From Pseudomonadota bacterium (GTDB lineage: Bacteria; Pseudomonadota; Alphaproteobacteria; Acetobacterales; Acetobacteraceae): a stretch of 13,009 nucleotides of DNA. Every line of letters starts with the position of its first letter. Within the stretch, counting starts at the first letter, position 1. A model generated the notes under the pieces. It was not told the origin of the DNA. It did no database searches and saw nothing but the letters and a program-made list of their open reading frames with translations. A program made the position numbers and the translations under genes. Of this stretch, positions 5,837 through 13,009 are shown piece by piece. The stretch covers positions 1 through 13,009 of the forward strand of contig JAKAZJ010000011.1 in assembly GCA_021826565.1 (NCBI GenBank), read 5' to 3'.

Positions 5837-6694
5837 TCATCCCGAAGACGGCGCATCGCCCAGCATCTCCATCAGCATCGTGTTGACCTCGTCCGCCGTT
5901 TCGTAGGGCGTCCAGTGGCCCGCGCCAGGAATGATCCGAACGTCGCTGCCGGGCTGGACGCGGTGCAGCAGCGCCACGCGCTCCGCCACGTACGGCGAGG
6001 CAAAGGCGTCGCGCTCGCCCCAGATGCCGGAGAGCCGCGCCCCTACCCGCGGCAGTGCCTCGCGCAGCGACGCCGAGGCGGGAAAGCCGCCGGCTCGTAC
6101 CCGCGCGCGACGGACATTCTCGCGCTGGACATGCACGGCGAGGTCATCCACGCCGCCGGGATCACCGAACATCAAGCTGGCGAGGTTGCGCCGGTGGACG
6201 GCAAGGACCTCCGCCGGCGCCATATCCGGGCGCGGCCGCCGCAACTTCGGATCCGGCGGTCGCGGCAGACCCAGCCCGCCGGCACCCAGCAGCACGAGCC
6301 GCTCCACGCACGCACCCTCGTTGGCGGCCAAGTGTCCGGCGACGATGCCGCCGAAGGAGAACCCGGCCAACCGATAGGTGCGGTGCGCGCCCGGCAGGGC
6401 GCCGAGACCATCCGCCAGCGCGCCGGCCAGCCGTTCCGGCGTGATCGGTCCAGGCAGCGCGTCGGACTCGCCGTAGCCGGGAAGATCGGGAACGATCACG
6501 CGAAACCGTTGTGCGAGCGGCAGTACGTTGCGGACCCAATGGGTCCAGGAACCGGCGTCGCCGTGCACCAGCACGATTGGCGGACCCGCTCCCCAGACCC
6601 GCCAGACGATTCGCGTGGGAGCGATCATGGTGGTGTGACGCTGCGCGGTGCGTTCGATAACGGCAATCTGCGCTTCGGCGGCGATCGGGGTCAT
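5837..6694 (-). CDS. Alpha/beta hydrolase
   Basis: A complete 285-residue alpha/beta hydrolase. The oxyanion motif is VLVHGDAGSWTHW (41-53), followed by VIVPDLPGYGESD (66-78). The nucleophile Ser113 is in GFSFGG, the acid is probably Asp229 in WGERDAF, and the catalytic His260 is in GAGHWTPYE. A cap region lies between about residues 145 and 210. This arrangement is shared by meta-cleavage-product hydrolases, esterases and haloperoxidase-like enzymes, so the substrate cannot be assigned. ATG 6694 has AAGGA eight bases upstream. The gene is divergent from the TcuA-like flavoprotein, with 98 bp between starts, which suggests shared control and a common pathway. It converges on the nsrR operon with 60 bp between stops; I see no clear terminator there. 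Confidence 0.9.
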   Translation of the reverse strand: MTPIAAEAQIAVIERTAQRHTTMIAPTRIVWRVWGAGPPIVLVHGDAGSWTHWVRNVLPLAQRFRVIVPDLPGYGESDALPGPITPERLAGALADGLGALPGAHRTYRLAGFSFGGIVAGHLAANEGACVERLVLLGAGGLGLPRPPDPKLRRPRPDMAPAEVLAVHRRNLASLMFGDPGGVDDLAVHVQRENVRRARVRAGGFPASASLREALPRVGARLSGIWGERDAFASPYVAERVALLHRVQPGSDVRIIPGAGHWTPYETADEVNTMLMEMLGDAPSSG

Positions 6695-6792
6695 GCAACG
6701 TCCTTGCGTAAATGAGCCGGCGTGCGCGCAGCGCGGTTGGCCACCAGCATAGAGATCGAACGGCTCGGGGGACAGCGAAGGAGGGCCTGATA

Positions 6793-8292
6793 ATGGGAAG
6801 CAGCCGGAACGATCGGTACGACGTGGTCGTCGTCGGCGCCGGTAACGCGGCGCTATCGGCTGCGCTGGCGGCGCGCGAGCACGGCGCCCGCGTGCTTGTA
6901 CTAGAGAAGGCGAACGAAGCCGAGCGGGGCGGCAATTCCGTGTTCACCGCCGGCGGCTTCCGTTTCGTGCATGATGGACTAGCGGATCTCCGCGCCGACG
7001 TGCTCGTTGATTTGTCGGAGGCGGAGGCGCGGCAGATCGACATCCCGTCGTTTTCCGCGGACGCCTACATGCAGGACCTGCTACGAGTCACCGAAGGTCT
7101 GGCGCAACCCGAACTGGCCGACTTGCTGATTGGACGGTCGCGCGAGACCATGGTGTGGATGCGCGGCAAGGGCGTGCGGTTCATCCCGATGCTGGGCCGG
7201 CAGTCCTTCGCGGTGAACGGCGTGCACCGGTTCTACGGCGGGCTCGCGGTGGAGGCCGTGGGCGGCGGCTGGGGCCTGGTGGATTTCCTGGTTAAGGCCG
7301 CGGAACGCGCTGGAATTATCATCCGCTATGGGACCGGGCTGCGCCGGCTGTTGCAGGACCGTGCTGGCGCGGTCACCGGCGTCACAGTATTCGGGCCCGA
7401 GGGCTATGACGATATCCCGGCGGCGTCCGTCGTCCTCGCCTGCGGGGGATTCGAGGCAAACCCCGAGATGCGGGCCCGCTACCTCGGCCCGGGCTGGGAG
7501 CTCTGCCGCGTGCGCGGCACCCGCCACAACACCGGCGAGGGGATCCGGGCCGCGCTCGGGATTGGCGCGCAGGCATTCGGCGGCTGGTCCAGTTGCCACG
7601 CTGTGCAGTGGGACATCAGCGCCCCACCATTCGGTGACCGGGTCGTGCTCGACAATTTTCAGAAACACTCGTACCCGCTCGGCATCCTTGTGAACCTCGC
7701 TGGCGAACGCTTCCTCGATGAGGGGGCTGACTATCGCAACTACACATACGCAAAATACGGACGCGCGGTGATGCAGCAACCGCAGCGAACGGCGGTCCAG
7801 ATTTTCGACCGCAAGACGATCGGCCTGCTGCGCGACGAGTATCGGATCCGCCAGGTGACCAGGGCCGAAGCGAGCACGATCGAGGAATTAGCGCGCCAGC
7901 TTGACATCGACCCGAACGGATTGAGCCGCACCGTGGGCCGGTTCAACGCCGCCTGCCGCCCCGGCGCCTTCGATCCATCGGCGCTGGACGGGATACGCAC
8001 CGAGGGGATCGTGCCACCGAAGTCGAACTGGGCGCTACCGATCGACACGCCGCCCTTCACCGGGTTCGTCGTCACCTGCGGCATTACCTTCACTTTCGGC
8101 GGGCTGCGGATTGACGAAACCGGCGCCGTACTGGACGAGGCCGATCGGGCGATTCCGGGGCTCTATGCCGCGGGCGAGCTGGTTGGCGGCTTGTTTTACC
8201 AGAACTACCTCGGCGGCGCCGGGCTGATGGCCGGTTCGGTCTTCGGCCGCATCGCCGACGCCGGCGCCGGGCGTCACACCCGGACGGGGTGA
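6793..8292 (+). CDS. FAD-dependent oxidoreductase, TcuA-like (tricarballylate dehydrogenase family)
   Basis: The 499-residue flavoprotein belongs to the FAD-binding fumarate reductase/succinate dehydrogenase flavoprotein superfamily and most resembles TcuA. Features: Rossmann GAGNAA (15-20), the ribose-binding LEK near 37-39, RGGNSVFTAGGFRF (45-58), RHNTGEGIRAAL, NFQKHSYPLGI, DEGADYRNYTYAKYG, and C-terminal GITFTFGGLR then GLYAAGELVGGLFY. TcuA oxidises tricarballylate to cis-aconitate and passes electrons to the membrane Fe-S protein TcuB, but no tcuB or tcuC lies in this window. The usual PGGSGLTSG-type FAD segment here reads LGGAGLMAG, so substrate or flavin handling may differ. ATG 6793 has GGAGG about eight bases upstream. 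A cupin gene follows after 58 bp, probably in the same operon. It could act on another carboxylate or an enone; the gene symbol tcuA is not justified. Confidence 0.88.
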   Translation: MGSSRNDRYDVVVVGAGNAALSAALAAREHGARVLVLEKANEAERGGNSVFTAGGFRFVHDGLADLRADVLVDLSEAEARQIDIPSFSADAYMQDLLRVTEGLAQPELADLLIGRSRETMVWMRGKGVRFIPMLGRQSFAVNGVHRFYGGLAVEAVGGGWGLVDFLVKAAERAGIIIRYGTGLRRLLQDRAGAVTGVTVFGPEGYDDIPAASVVLACGGFEANPEMRARYLGPGWELCRVRGTRHNTGEGIRAALGIGAQAFGGWSSCHAVQWDISAPPFGDRVVLDNFQKHSYPLGILVNLAGERFLDEGADYRNYTYAKYGRAVMQQPQRTAVQIFDRKTIGLLRDEYRIRQVTRAEASTIEELARQLDIDPNGLSRTVGRFNAACRPGAFDPSALDGIRTEGIVPPKSNWALPIDTPPFTGFVVTCGITFTFGGLRIDETGAVLDEADRAIPGLYAAGELVGGLFYQNYLGGAGLMAGSVFGRIADAGAGRHTRTG

Positions 8293-8350
8293 GCGGGATG
8301 GCCCGCGCGCTCCAGGGACTTTCCAACAACAGCCAGAAGGAGGACGGACA

Positions 8351-8683
8351 ATGAACCAGACTCGTCAGGAACCCGCGGCGGTGGTCGAAAAGATCCGGAT
8401 CGTGCTGCAGACCCCGGAGATTCGAGTGGTGGAGTACGTGCTGCAGCCCGGAGATCGCCACCCCTGGCATCATCATTCCGAGGTTACCGACCGGTTCTAT
8501 TGCCTCGAAGGCCAGATAGAGGTCGAACTCCGTGATCCGCCGCGGACCGAGCGGCTGCGTCCGGGTCAGACCCTGACGATACCACCGCAGGTTGTGCACC
8601 GGGCCGGGAACGCCGCCGACGGCGTCGGCCGCTATCTGCTGGTGCAGGGCATCGGCCGTTACGATTTCGTCAAGGCGGCCTGA
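8351..8683 (+). CDS. Single-domain cupin protein
   Basis: A 110-residue cupin_2 protein. Motif 1 is PGDRHPWHHHSEVTDRFYCLEG, giving three histidines (His-x-His pattern) and Glu for metal binding. Motif 2 is PPQVVHRAGN, with the final metal histidine. All four expected metal ligands therefore seem present, so a metal-dependent enzyme or a small-molecule binding protein is possible. Cupins next to catabolic flavoproteins are often dioxygenases, isomerases or decarboxylases, but none of these can be chosen here. The start has AGGAGG about seven bases upstream. It lies 58 bp after the TcuA-like gene, probably co-transcribed. Its last 25 bases overlap the convergent XdhC-like gene. Confidence 0.9.
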   Translation: MNQTRQEPAAVVEKIRIVLQTPEIRVVEYVLQPGDRHPWHHHSEVTDRFYCLEGQIEVELRDPPRTERLRPGQTLTIPPQVVHRAGNAADGVGRYLLVQGIGRYDFVKAA

Positions 8684-9510
8684 CGCGCCGGCGCGGACAG
8701 TCCGGCGGGGCACCGGCCCGGTTCGGCATGCAGCCGATCCCGTGCCGGCGCCCCGCTGCCACCGCGGCGCAACATCACGATCTCGCTCAGGACCGACAAG
8801 GCAATCTCCTCCGGGGTGCGCGGGCCAAGGTCGAGCCCGGCGGGGGCGTGCACCCGAGCCATGTCATCTTCGCCAAATCCTTCCGCGCGCAGATAATCGA
8901 GCACCAGCCGAGAACGCTTCCGGCTGGCAATCAACGCCACGTAGCGCACGGCCGAGCGCAGGGCACGCTGCATGGACTGATGGTCGCCTTTATGCTGGGT
9001 GGCGATCACCACATAATCATCGGCTGCCGGCTGCAGATCGCCATAGTCCATGTCCTCCGTCACCAACCGGGAGGCGCTGGGGTAATGCGCGCGATCGATC
9101 ATCTGGTCGTCCACGACGACCTCAAACTCCATCATCGCACCGATCGCGCACAGGCACTCGGCGACTCGCCCGTGGCCGAGAATCCAGAGAGTCGGCCGCG
9201 GCAGGACCGGCTCGACATAGACCCGCATGCTGCCGCCACACGGCATCCCGGTCCCCAGCACTTCATCGTTCATGTCGAGCGCGATCACCTGCCCCTCGCC
9301 GCTGCGTAGACAGTCGAGCGCCGTCGAGCACACCGTCGATTCAGCGCAGCCGCCGCCCACCCACCCGGCGAGCATCCGGCCATCCCCACCGATCAGCGCC
9401 TTAGCGCCGGTTTTCGCCGAAACCGAGCCTTCGATTTCAATCACCGTCGCCAGCGCAAAAGGCGCGTTCCGCGCGCACAGATCGACCATCCTATCGAGAA
9501 TCTCATTCAC
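8659..9510 (-). CDS. XdhC/CoxI-family protein (molybdenum hydroxylase maturation factor)
   Basis: The 283-residue product has both family domains. The N-terminal XdhC_CoxI domain has ALATVIEIEGSVSAKTGAKALI (19-40), GWVGGGCAES with Cys55, and GTGMPCGGSM with Cys91. The C-terminal Rossmann XdhC_C domain has WILGHGRVAE (109-118), VVIATQHKGDHQ and the ending AGLDLGPRTPEEIALSVLSEI. XdhC proteins bind and sulfurate or deliver molybdenum cofactor to xanthine dehydrogenase-type enzymes, but no such enzyme is in the window. I chose GTG 9510, preceded by GGGAGAG. An ATG at 9573 would add 21 residues and overlap the upstream thiamine-diphosphate gene by 20 bases. It is the last gene of a leftward run. 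The C-terminal tail of about 30 residues after LRRGG is low-complexity and overlaps the cupin gene. Confidence 0.87.
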   Translation of the reverse strand: MNEILDRMVDLCARNAPFALATVIEIEGSVSAKTGAKALIGGDGRMLAGWVGGGCAESTVCSTALDCLRSGEGQVIALDMNDEVLGTGMPCGGSMRVYVEPVLPRPTLWILGHGRVAECLCAIGAMMEFEVVVDDQMIDRAHYPSASRLVTEDMDYGDLQPAADDYVVIATQHKGDHQSMQRALRSAVRYVALIASRKRSRLVLDYLRAEGFGEDDMARVHAPAGLDLGPRTPEEIALSVLSEIVMLRRGGSGAPARDRLHAEPGRCPAGLSAPARQAALTKS

Positions 9511-9553
9511 GACTCTCTCCCGTTTCCCCGTTATCTCGGTGGGGGCTCGTGGC

Positions 9554-11200
9554 TCATGTCCGGTAACGGGCATAGGCGCCAGTCTCCGCGCGGGCCCTGG
9601 AGTCCGTCACGACGTTCAGCACCGCCGTTCGGCCCTCGCCGATTGCGTGTCGTGCGCGTTCCAATGCCGGATGGATGTCCTCGGGACGCTCCACGAGTTC
9701 GCCATAGCATCCGAGGGCCTGGGCCAGGCGATCGTAGCGCGTCTGCCCGAGGTCGCGACCGGCGCGGTGCGCGTCTCCTGCGGCGGTCCAGCCGCCGTTC
9801 AGGCTGATGACGACCAGGACTGGAAGGCGATGACGGATCGAGGTATCGAGCTCCATCGCGTTCAGGCCGAACGATCCGTCGCCGTGCAGCACGATCACCT
9901 CCACCTCCGGCTTCGCGGCCTTGGCCCCGATCGCAAACGGCAGGCCGACGCCCATGGTGCCGAACGGGCCCGAATTCAGCCGATGCCCCGCAACGAAGCT
10001 TGGAAGCGACTGGCGCGCATAGTGCAGGATCTCCTGGCCGTCCGCGATCAGGATCGTGTCGCGGCGCATGAACGCCCCAATCTCGCGGCACAGCCGCAGG
10101 GGATGGATCGGGACCTGAGCTGACCCCAGCCACGCCGTCCGTGTCCCGCGACGCTCGGCCTCCACGGCGGCGAGTCGGTCGCGCCAAGCGGCGTAGCGAT
10201 CCGGATTGATTTGACCCGGCGTCGCCTCCAGGAGCTGCTCGAGAACGGCCTTGGCATCGCCGACGATGCCGAGAGCGGCCCTCTCGTCGCACGCGATCTC
10301 CTGCGGGTCGATGTCGATCCGGATGAACGTTGCCGCAGCGGCGAAGCGCGGCGGCCGACCGAAGCCGACAACGTAGTTCAACCGGGTGCCGACCACGAGC
10401 ACGAGGTCCGCCTCATGGAACGCAAACGAGCGTGCGCCGGGAAACATCGCCGGCTCATCTTCCGGCACCACGCCGCGTGCCTGCGGGGTCGTGTAGCAGG
10501 GCACTCCGGTCGCGGCGACGAACCGGCGGAGCTCCGGCGCGGCACGCGACCACAGGACACCACTGCCCACCAGAACGATCGGGCGGGTCGCACGCTGCAG
10601 CAGCTCTACCAGGCGTGCCACCGCTTCCGCCGCCGCGACCGGTCCGGCCGCGGCGGCAGCCGCCAGCCGAGGAGGGCGAGTGACTGCCGCGTCCTCCACG
10701 GTCTGGTAGAGCACGTCGCCGGGCAGATCGAGATAGACCGGGCCGAGCTTGCCTGACAGCGCCGCGGCAAAGGCACGATGGATATACTCGGGAATCCGCT
10801 GCGCCTCATGGACGCGCGCCGCCCATTTGGTCACCGGGCGCATGATGGCCAACTGGTCAATATCTTGGAACGCGCCGGTGTCCCACTCGCCGATCGGGCT
10901 GGCACCGCCCAGGGCGACCACCGGAGCGCCGTCGATCAGGGCGTTGGCCAGACCGGCGGCCAGGTTCACGATACCCGGACCCGCCGCGGCCAGACAAACG
11001 CCGGGGCGGGCCAGCACGCGCGCGGATGCGTGGGCCATCATGGCCGCGGCCTGCTCGTGGCGGACATCGATCATCCGGATCCCGGCCGCCGCGCAGGCCG
11101 CGCTCGCCGCAAGAATCGGCGCACCCATCAGGAAGAACAGCCTCTCGGTGCCCTGCCGCACGAGGGCTTCCGCAAGGAGGTCATTGCCGGTGATCATCAT
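9554..11200 (-). CDS. Thiamine-diphosphate-dependent enzyme, acetolactate synthase/2-hydroxyacyl-CoA lyase-like
   Basis: The 548-residue protein has the three-domain layout of the decarboxylase/acetolactate synthase family. The N-terminal pyrimidine-binding domain has VRHEQAAAMMAHASARV, where Glu49 is the catalytic glutamate, followed by GPGIVNLAAGLANALIDGAPVV. The middle domain starts near RPIVLVGSGVLWSRAAPELRRF. The diphosphate-binding domain has HGDGSFGLNAMELDTSIRH (439-457) and NGGW (468-471) as the magnesium/ThDP motif. The GGAS...GAFQDIDQ region resembles 2-hydroxyacyl-CoA lyase and oxalyl-CoA decarboxylase more than anabolic acetolactate synthase. No small regulatory subunit gene is adjacent, which argues against branched-chain amino acid synthesis. 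Its start is two bases after the hydratase-like stop, so they form one operon. Likely role: carbon-carbon cleavage or joining of a 2-oxo acid or 2-hydroxyacyl-CoA; the substrate is unknown. Confidence 0.9.
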   Translation of the reverse strand: MMITGNDLLAEALVRQGTERLFFLMGAPILAASAACAAAGIRMIDVRHEQAAAMMAHASARVLARPGVCLAAAGPGIVNLAAGLANALIDGAPVVALGGASPIGEWDTGAFQDIDQLAIMRPVTKWAARVHEAQRIPEYIHRAFAAALSGKLGPVYLDLPGDVLYQTVEDAAVTRPPRLAAAAAAGPVAAAEAVARLVELLQRATRPIVLVGSGVLWSRAAPELRRFVAATGVPCYTTPQARGVVPEDEPAMFPGARSFAFHEADLVLVVGTRLNYVVGFGRPPRFAAAATFIRIDIDPQEIACDERAALGIVGDAKAVLEQLLEATPGQINPDRYAAWRDRLAAVEAERRGTRTAWLGSAQVPIHPLRLCREIGAFMRRDTILIADGQEILHYARQSLPSFVAGHRLNSGPFGTMGVGLPFAIGAKAAKPEVEVIVLHGDGSFGLNAMELDTSIRHRLPVLVVISLNGGWTAAGDAHRAGRDLGQTRYDRLAQALGCYGELVERPEDIHPALERARHAIGEGRTAVLNVVTDSRARAETGAYARYRT

Positions 11201-11202
11201 GT

Positions 11203-12015
11203 TTAGAGATCTCCCGCTCCCACCGCGGAGCTACCACTGCGTACGGCATCTGCGACCCGTATCTCCGCCGTCCCGAGCCCATCCGCCGCAAGCTGCACCG
11301 ACATGCCAGGCGCGATCCGGAGTTCAGCGGTTTGTAGGGCAATCACGATCAGTTGTCCGACCTGCAGGCCGCCACCCCAGCGGGCGCCGTCGTTCGCGAG
11401 CCATTGCACTTTCTCGCCCACACTCGTGATGCCGGCGGAGCGCCGGACGACGGCACGTTTTCGGCCTGCGGTTGTAGTTATCACAAGACCAATCGCGGTC
11501 GTGTTGCGCCAATCACGGACACTTCGGCCATGGACGAGGGCGGCGTGTCCGCAACTCTCGGCGATCGCTGTCAACTGGTCGGCGTCGGCCGTCCGCTCCA
11601 GGTGTGGTCCGAGGATCTCGGCGCCGAGGGACGCGGCCTCGATCGCGTCGATCGCCTGCTGGCGCGTGAACGGCGCATCGTAATCGGCCAGCCCGTGCCC
11701 CACGCGGAAGCACAGCACGGGTTGGGCACGGACCAGGCGGCGTCCTCCCGCCGCCAGGCGGATCGAGCCGGGATGGATCGAGGCAAGCGGTACCGGTGCG
11801 CAGAGCAGCGGCGCGGCCGGCTCCGCGACACAGACCCGCCAGCCGCCGATTGCGCCGACTTTGCGGCTGACCGCTTCCTGGATTGCATAAACATGGGCCA
11901 GATTTCCGGGGTGCAGCGTCTCCGGGAGAGTGGGAAGCGAGCGCCCCGCGCTGCGCCGGGCGGCAAGAATCCGCTCGGCTGCCGATCCGGCCATCCGACT
12001 GGTTGTCATGGCCAT
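11203..12015 (-). CDS. Hydratase/decarboxylase-like protein (MhpD / FAH-fold family), probably with altered metal site
   Basis: This protein of about 270 residues resembles 2-oxopent-4-enoate hydratases and 4-oxalocrotonate decarboxylases. Landmarks are HVYAIQEAVSRKVGAIGGWRV, APVPLASIHPGS, DAPFTRQQAIDAIEAASLGAEIL and HGRSVRDWRNTTAIGLVI. In this family a Glu-x-Glu pair and a later Glu bind a divalent metal. Here the Glu-x-Glu position reads RAQPVLCF (Gln98, Val100), while Glu133 in LGAEIL is kept. The family lysine of GxKVG is Arg60. The enzyme may thus be inactive as a hydratase or use another chemistry. I chose ATG 12015, with AGAAGG five bases upstream; ATG 12009 and ATG 12030 are also possible. 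It is first in the leftward operon with the ThDP enzyme two bases downstream. The 172 bp before it, up to sdhB, hold two hairpins. Confidence 0.75.
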   Translation of the reverse strand: MAMTTSRMAGSAAERILAARRSAGRSLPTLPETLHPGNLAHVYAIQEAVSRKVGAIGGWRVCVAEPAAPLLCAPVPLASIHPGSIRLAAGGRRLVRAQPVLCFRVGHGLADYDAPFTRQQAIDAIEAASLGAEILGPHLERTADADQLTAIAESCGHAALVHGRSVRDWRNTTAIGLVITTTAGRKRAVVRRSAGITSVGEKVQWLANDGARWGGGLQVGQLIVIALQTAELRIAPGMSVQLAADGLGTAEIRVADAVRSGSSAVGAGDL

Positions 12016-12155
12016 CGCTACCTTCTCCATTCCTCACAATCTGGCAGCGGCGAAATTGGTGTGACCCACGAAAGCTGCCGCGGCCACACCGCCCGAAGAC
12101 GGCCTCGGGACCAGAAGGCAATCCCAGCTTTAGACCGCCTTCCGCCAATCCAGTC

Positions 12156-12187
12156 CTTGCGCCAGCGCAAGTTGCGCCCGGGCGCAA
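12156..12187 (-). terminator. Two adjacent hairpins right after the sdhB stop
   Basis: Hairpin A at 12172-12187 is a perfect 16-base palindrome, TTGCGCCC/GGGCGCAA. Hairpin B at 12156-12171 is CTTGCGC, two bases, GCGCAAG. They touch each other and begin directly after the sdhB stop at 12188. The four arms share the core TTGCGC/GCGCAA and could also pair across hairpins. There is no U-run, so rho-independent termination is unsure; RNA 3'-end protection is an alternative. Confidence 0.5.
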
Positions 12188-12973
12188 TCAGAAAAGCGCG
12201 CGACGCGCGATGGTCTGCTTGATCAGGGCGATCGCCTTGGCCGGATTCAAGCTTTTCGGGCACGTCTCCGTGCAGTTCATAATCGTATGACAGCGATAAA
12301 GACGAAATACGTCATGCAGGAAATCCAGCCGTTCTCCCGTGGCTTCGTCGCGGCTGTCGACGATCCATCGGTAGGCCTGCAGCAGGACCGCCGGGCCGAG
12401 ATAGCGATCGCCGTTCCACCACCAACTCGGGCAACCGCTGGTGCAGCAGAAGCAGAGAATGCACTCCCAGTAGCCGTCGATGCGCGCCCGCTCCTCGATG
12501 GACTGCGGCCGCTCGCCATCTGGCGGCGCCGGGGTGTCGCTTTGCAGCCAAGGCTCGATGGCGCGGTGCTGGGCGTAGAGATGCGTGAGGTCCACCACCA
12601 GGTCCTTGATTACCGGCTGGTGGTTCAATGGATAGACTCGGACATCGCCATCAATTTCTCGGATCGGCATCAGGCAGGCCAGCCAGTTCCGCCCGTTGAT
12701 GCTCATTGCGCAAGAGCCGCAGATCCCCTCTCGACATGAGCGACGGAACGTCAGAGTGGGGTCGGTCTCGTTTTTTATTTTGATCAGGGCGTCCAGCACC
12801 ATCGGCCCACACTGGTCGGGGTCGATCGGAAAGACGTCTTCGACCGGATTGGTGCCCCCGTCCGGATTCCAGCGATAGATGCGGAATTTCTTGGAGCGCG
12901 AACCGGCGCCGGACGCAGGCCAGACCTTCCCGTTGCGCACCCTTGAGTTGCCGGGAAGTGTGAACGCGACCAT
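12188..12973 (-). CDS. sdhB: Succinate dehydrogenase iron-sulfur subunit
   Basis: The 261-residue protein is full-length SdhB. The N-terminal ferredoxin domain has FRIYRWNPD (30-38) and the [2Fe-2S] cysteines Cys80, Cys85, Cys88 and Cys100 ([12 protein letters not shown]...LAC). The C-terminal domain has Cys171, Cys174, Cys177, Cys181, Cys228, Cys234 and Cys238 for the [4Fe-4S] and [3Fe-4S] clusters. It carries electrons from the SdhA flavin to quinone in the membrane complex. The start ATG 12973 has AGGAG eight bases upstream; an in-frame TTG at 13006 is less likely. In the common order sdhCDAB, sdhA would lie just outside the right edge. Some positions differ from usual alphaproteobacterial copies ([24 protein letters not shown]), so it may be a second sdh set. 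The following hydratase gene is 172 bp away and probably separate. Confidence 0.95.
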   Translation of the reverse strand: MVAFTLPGNSRVRNGKVWPASGAGSRSKKFRIYRWNPDGGTNPVEDVFPIDPDQCGPMVLDALIKIKNETDPTLTFRRSCREGICGSCAMSINGRNWLACLMPIREIDGDVRVYPLNHQPVIKDLVVDLTHLYAQHRAIEPWLQSDTPAPPDGERPQSIEERARIDGYWECILCFCCTSGCPSWWWNGDRYLGPAVLLQAYRWIVDSRDEATGERLDFLHDVFRLYRCHTIMNCTETCPKSLNPAKAIALIKQTIARRALF

Positions 12974-13009
12974 GGCTGCCACTCCTGCTGCTCCTGGACC
13001 AACCAAAGC

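Noticed and set aside
5804..6715. Rightward open frame of 303 codons opposite the alpha/beta hydrolase
   Set aside because: The minus strand has a full catalytic triad and a good ribosome site; the plus frame is low-complexity.
9227..10123. Rightward open frames opposite the XdhC-like and ThDP genes
   Set aside because: They are by-products of high G+C; the minus-strand genes carry all family motifs.
11353..12222. Rightward open frame of 289 codons opposite the hydratase-like gene
   Set aside because: No motif and atypical composition; the minus strand aligns with the MhpD-like family.
12188..12973. SdhB as a TcuB replacement for the TcuA-like flavoprotein
   Set aside because: The protein has the complete and ordinary SdhB layout, is about 4 kb away in another orientation, and lacks the membrane domain of TcuB.
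1..13009. CRISPR arrays, insertion sequences, tRNA or rRNA genes, phage genes
   Set aside because: No regular repeats, terminal inverted repeats with a transposase, or structured RNA signatures were found by reading both strands.

Overview
The window is high-G+C DNA, clearly above 60% by eye, from a proteobacterium. The best lineage clue is the succinate dehydrogenase iron-sulfur subunit at the right edge. Its motifs ([41 protein letters not shown]) are the alphaproteobacterial type, so an alphaproteobacterium is most likely. Genes are densely packed. I see no tRNA, rRNA, CRISPR array, insertion sequence or phage gene.

Left part (about 1-5776) looks like a nitric-oxide or redox-stress neighbourhood. 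Leftward genes are: a multi-pass membrane protein resembling cytochrome oxidase subunit I (cut by the left edge), a class I glutamine amidotransferase, a DUF488 protein, a frameshifted glutathione S-transferase, and a small DUF2892 membrane protein. Rightward genes are a PrxQ-like peroxiredoxin, then a tight operon of a 53-residue membrane peptide, an NsrR-like Rrf2 regulator and an unrecognised 203-residue protein. The regulator keeps Asp8 and three cysteines that can hold an NO-sensing Fe-S cluster.

A 23-bp palindrome (AATAGGTAT-N5-ATACCTATT) is perfect at 1008-1030, upstream of the membrane protein. It recurs in degenerate form at 3665-3687, between DUF2892 and the peroxiredoxin. One half of it recurs at 4406-4414, over the -10 of the likely nsrR promoter. 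The simplest reading is a local NsrR regulon with an autoregulated sensor. That is inference from sequence alone.

Right part (about 5837-12015) looks like a small catabolic cluster in several transcription units. It holds an alpha/beta hydrolase (leftward), a TcuA-like flavoprotein followed by a cupin (rightward), and a leftward run of a hydratase/FAH-fold protein, a thiamine-diphosphate enzyme and an XdhC-like protein. The substrate cannot be read from the sequence, and no transporter or regulator for the cluster lies in the window. The hydratase-like protein appears to lack two of the three usual metal-binding glutamates. XdhC is present without a molybdenum hydroxylase in view.

Right edge: sdhB, leftward, complete, with all eleven expected cluster cysteines. 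Two back-to-back hairpins directly follow its stop codon.
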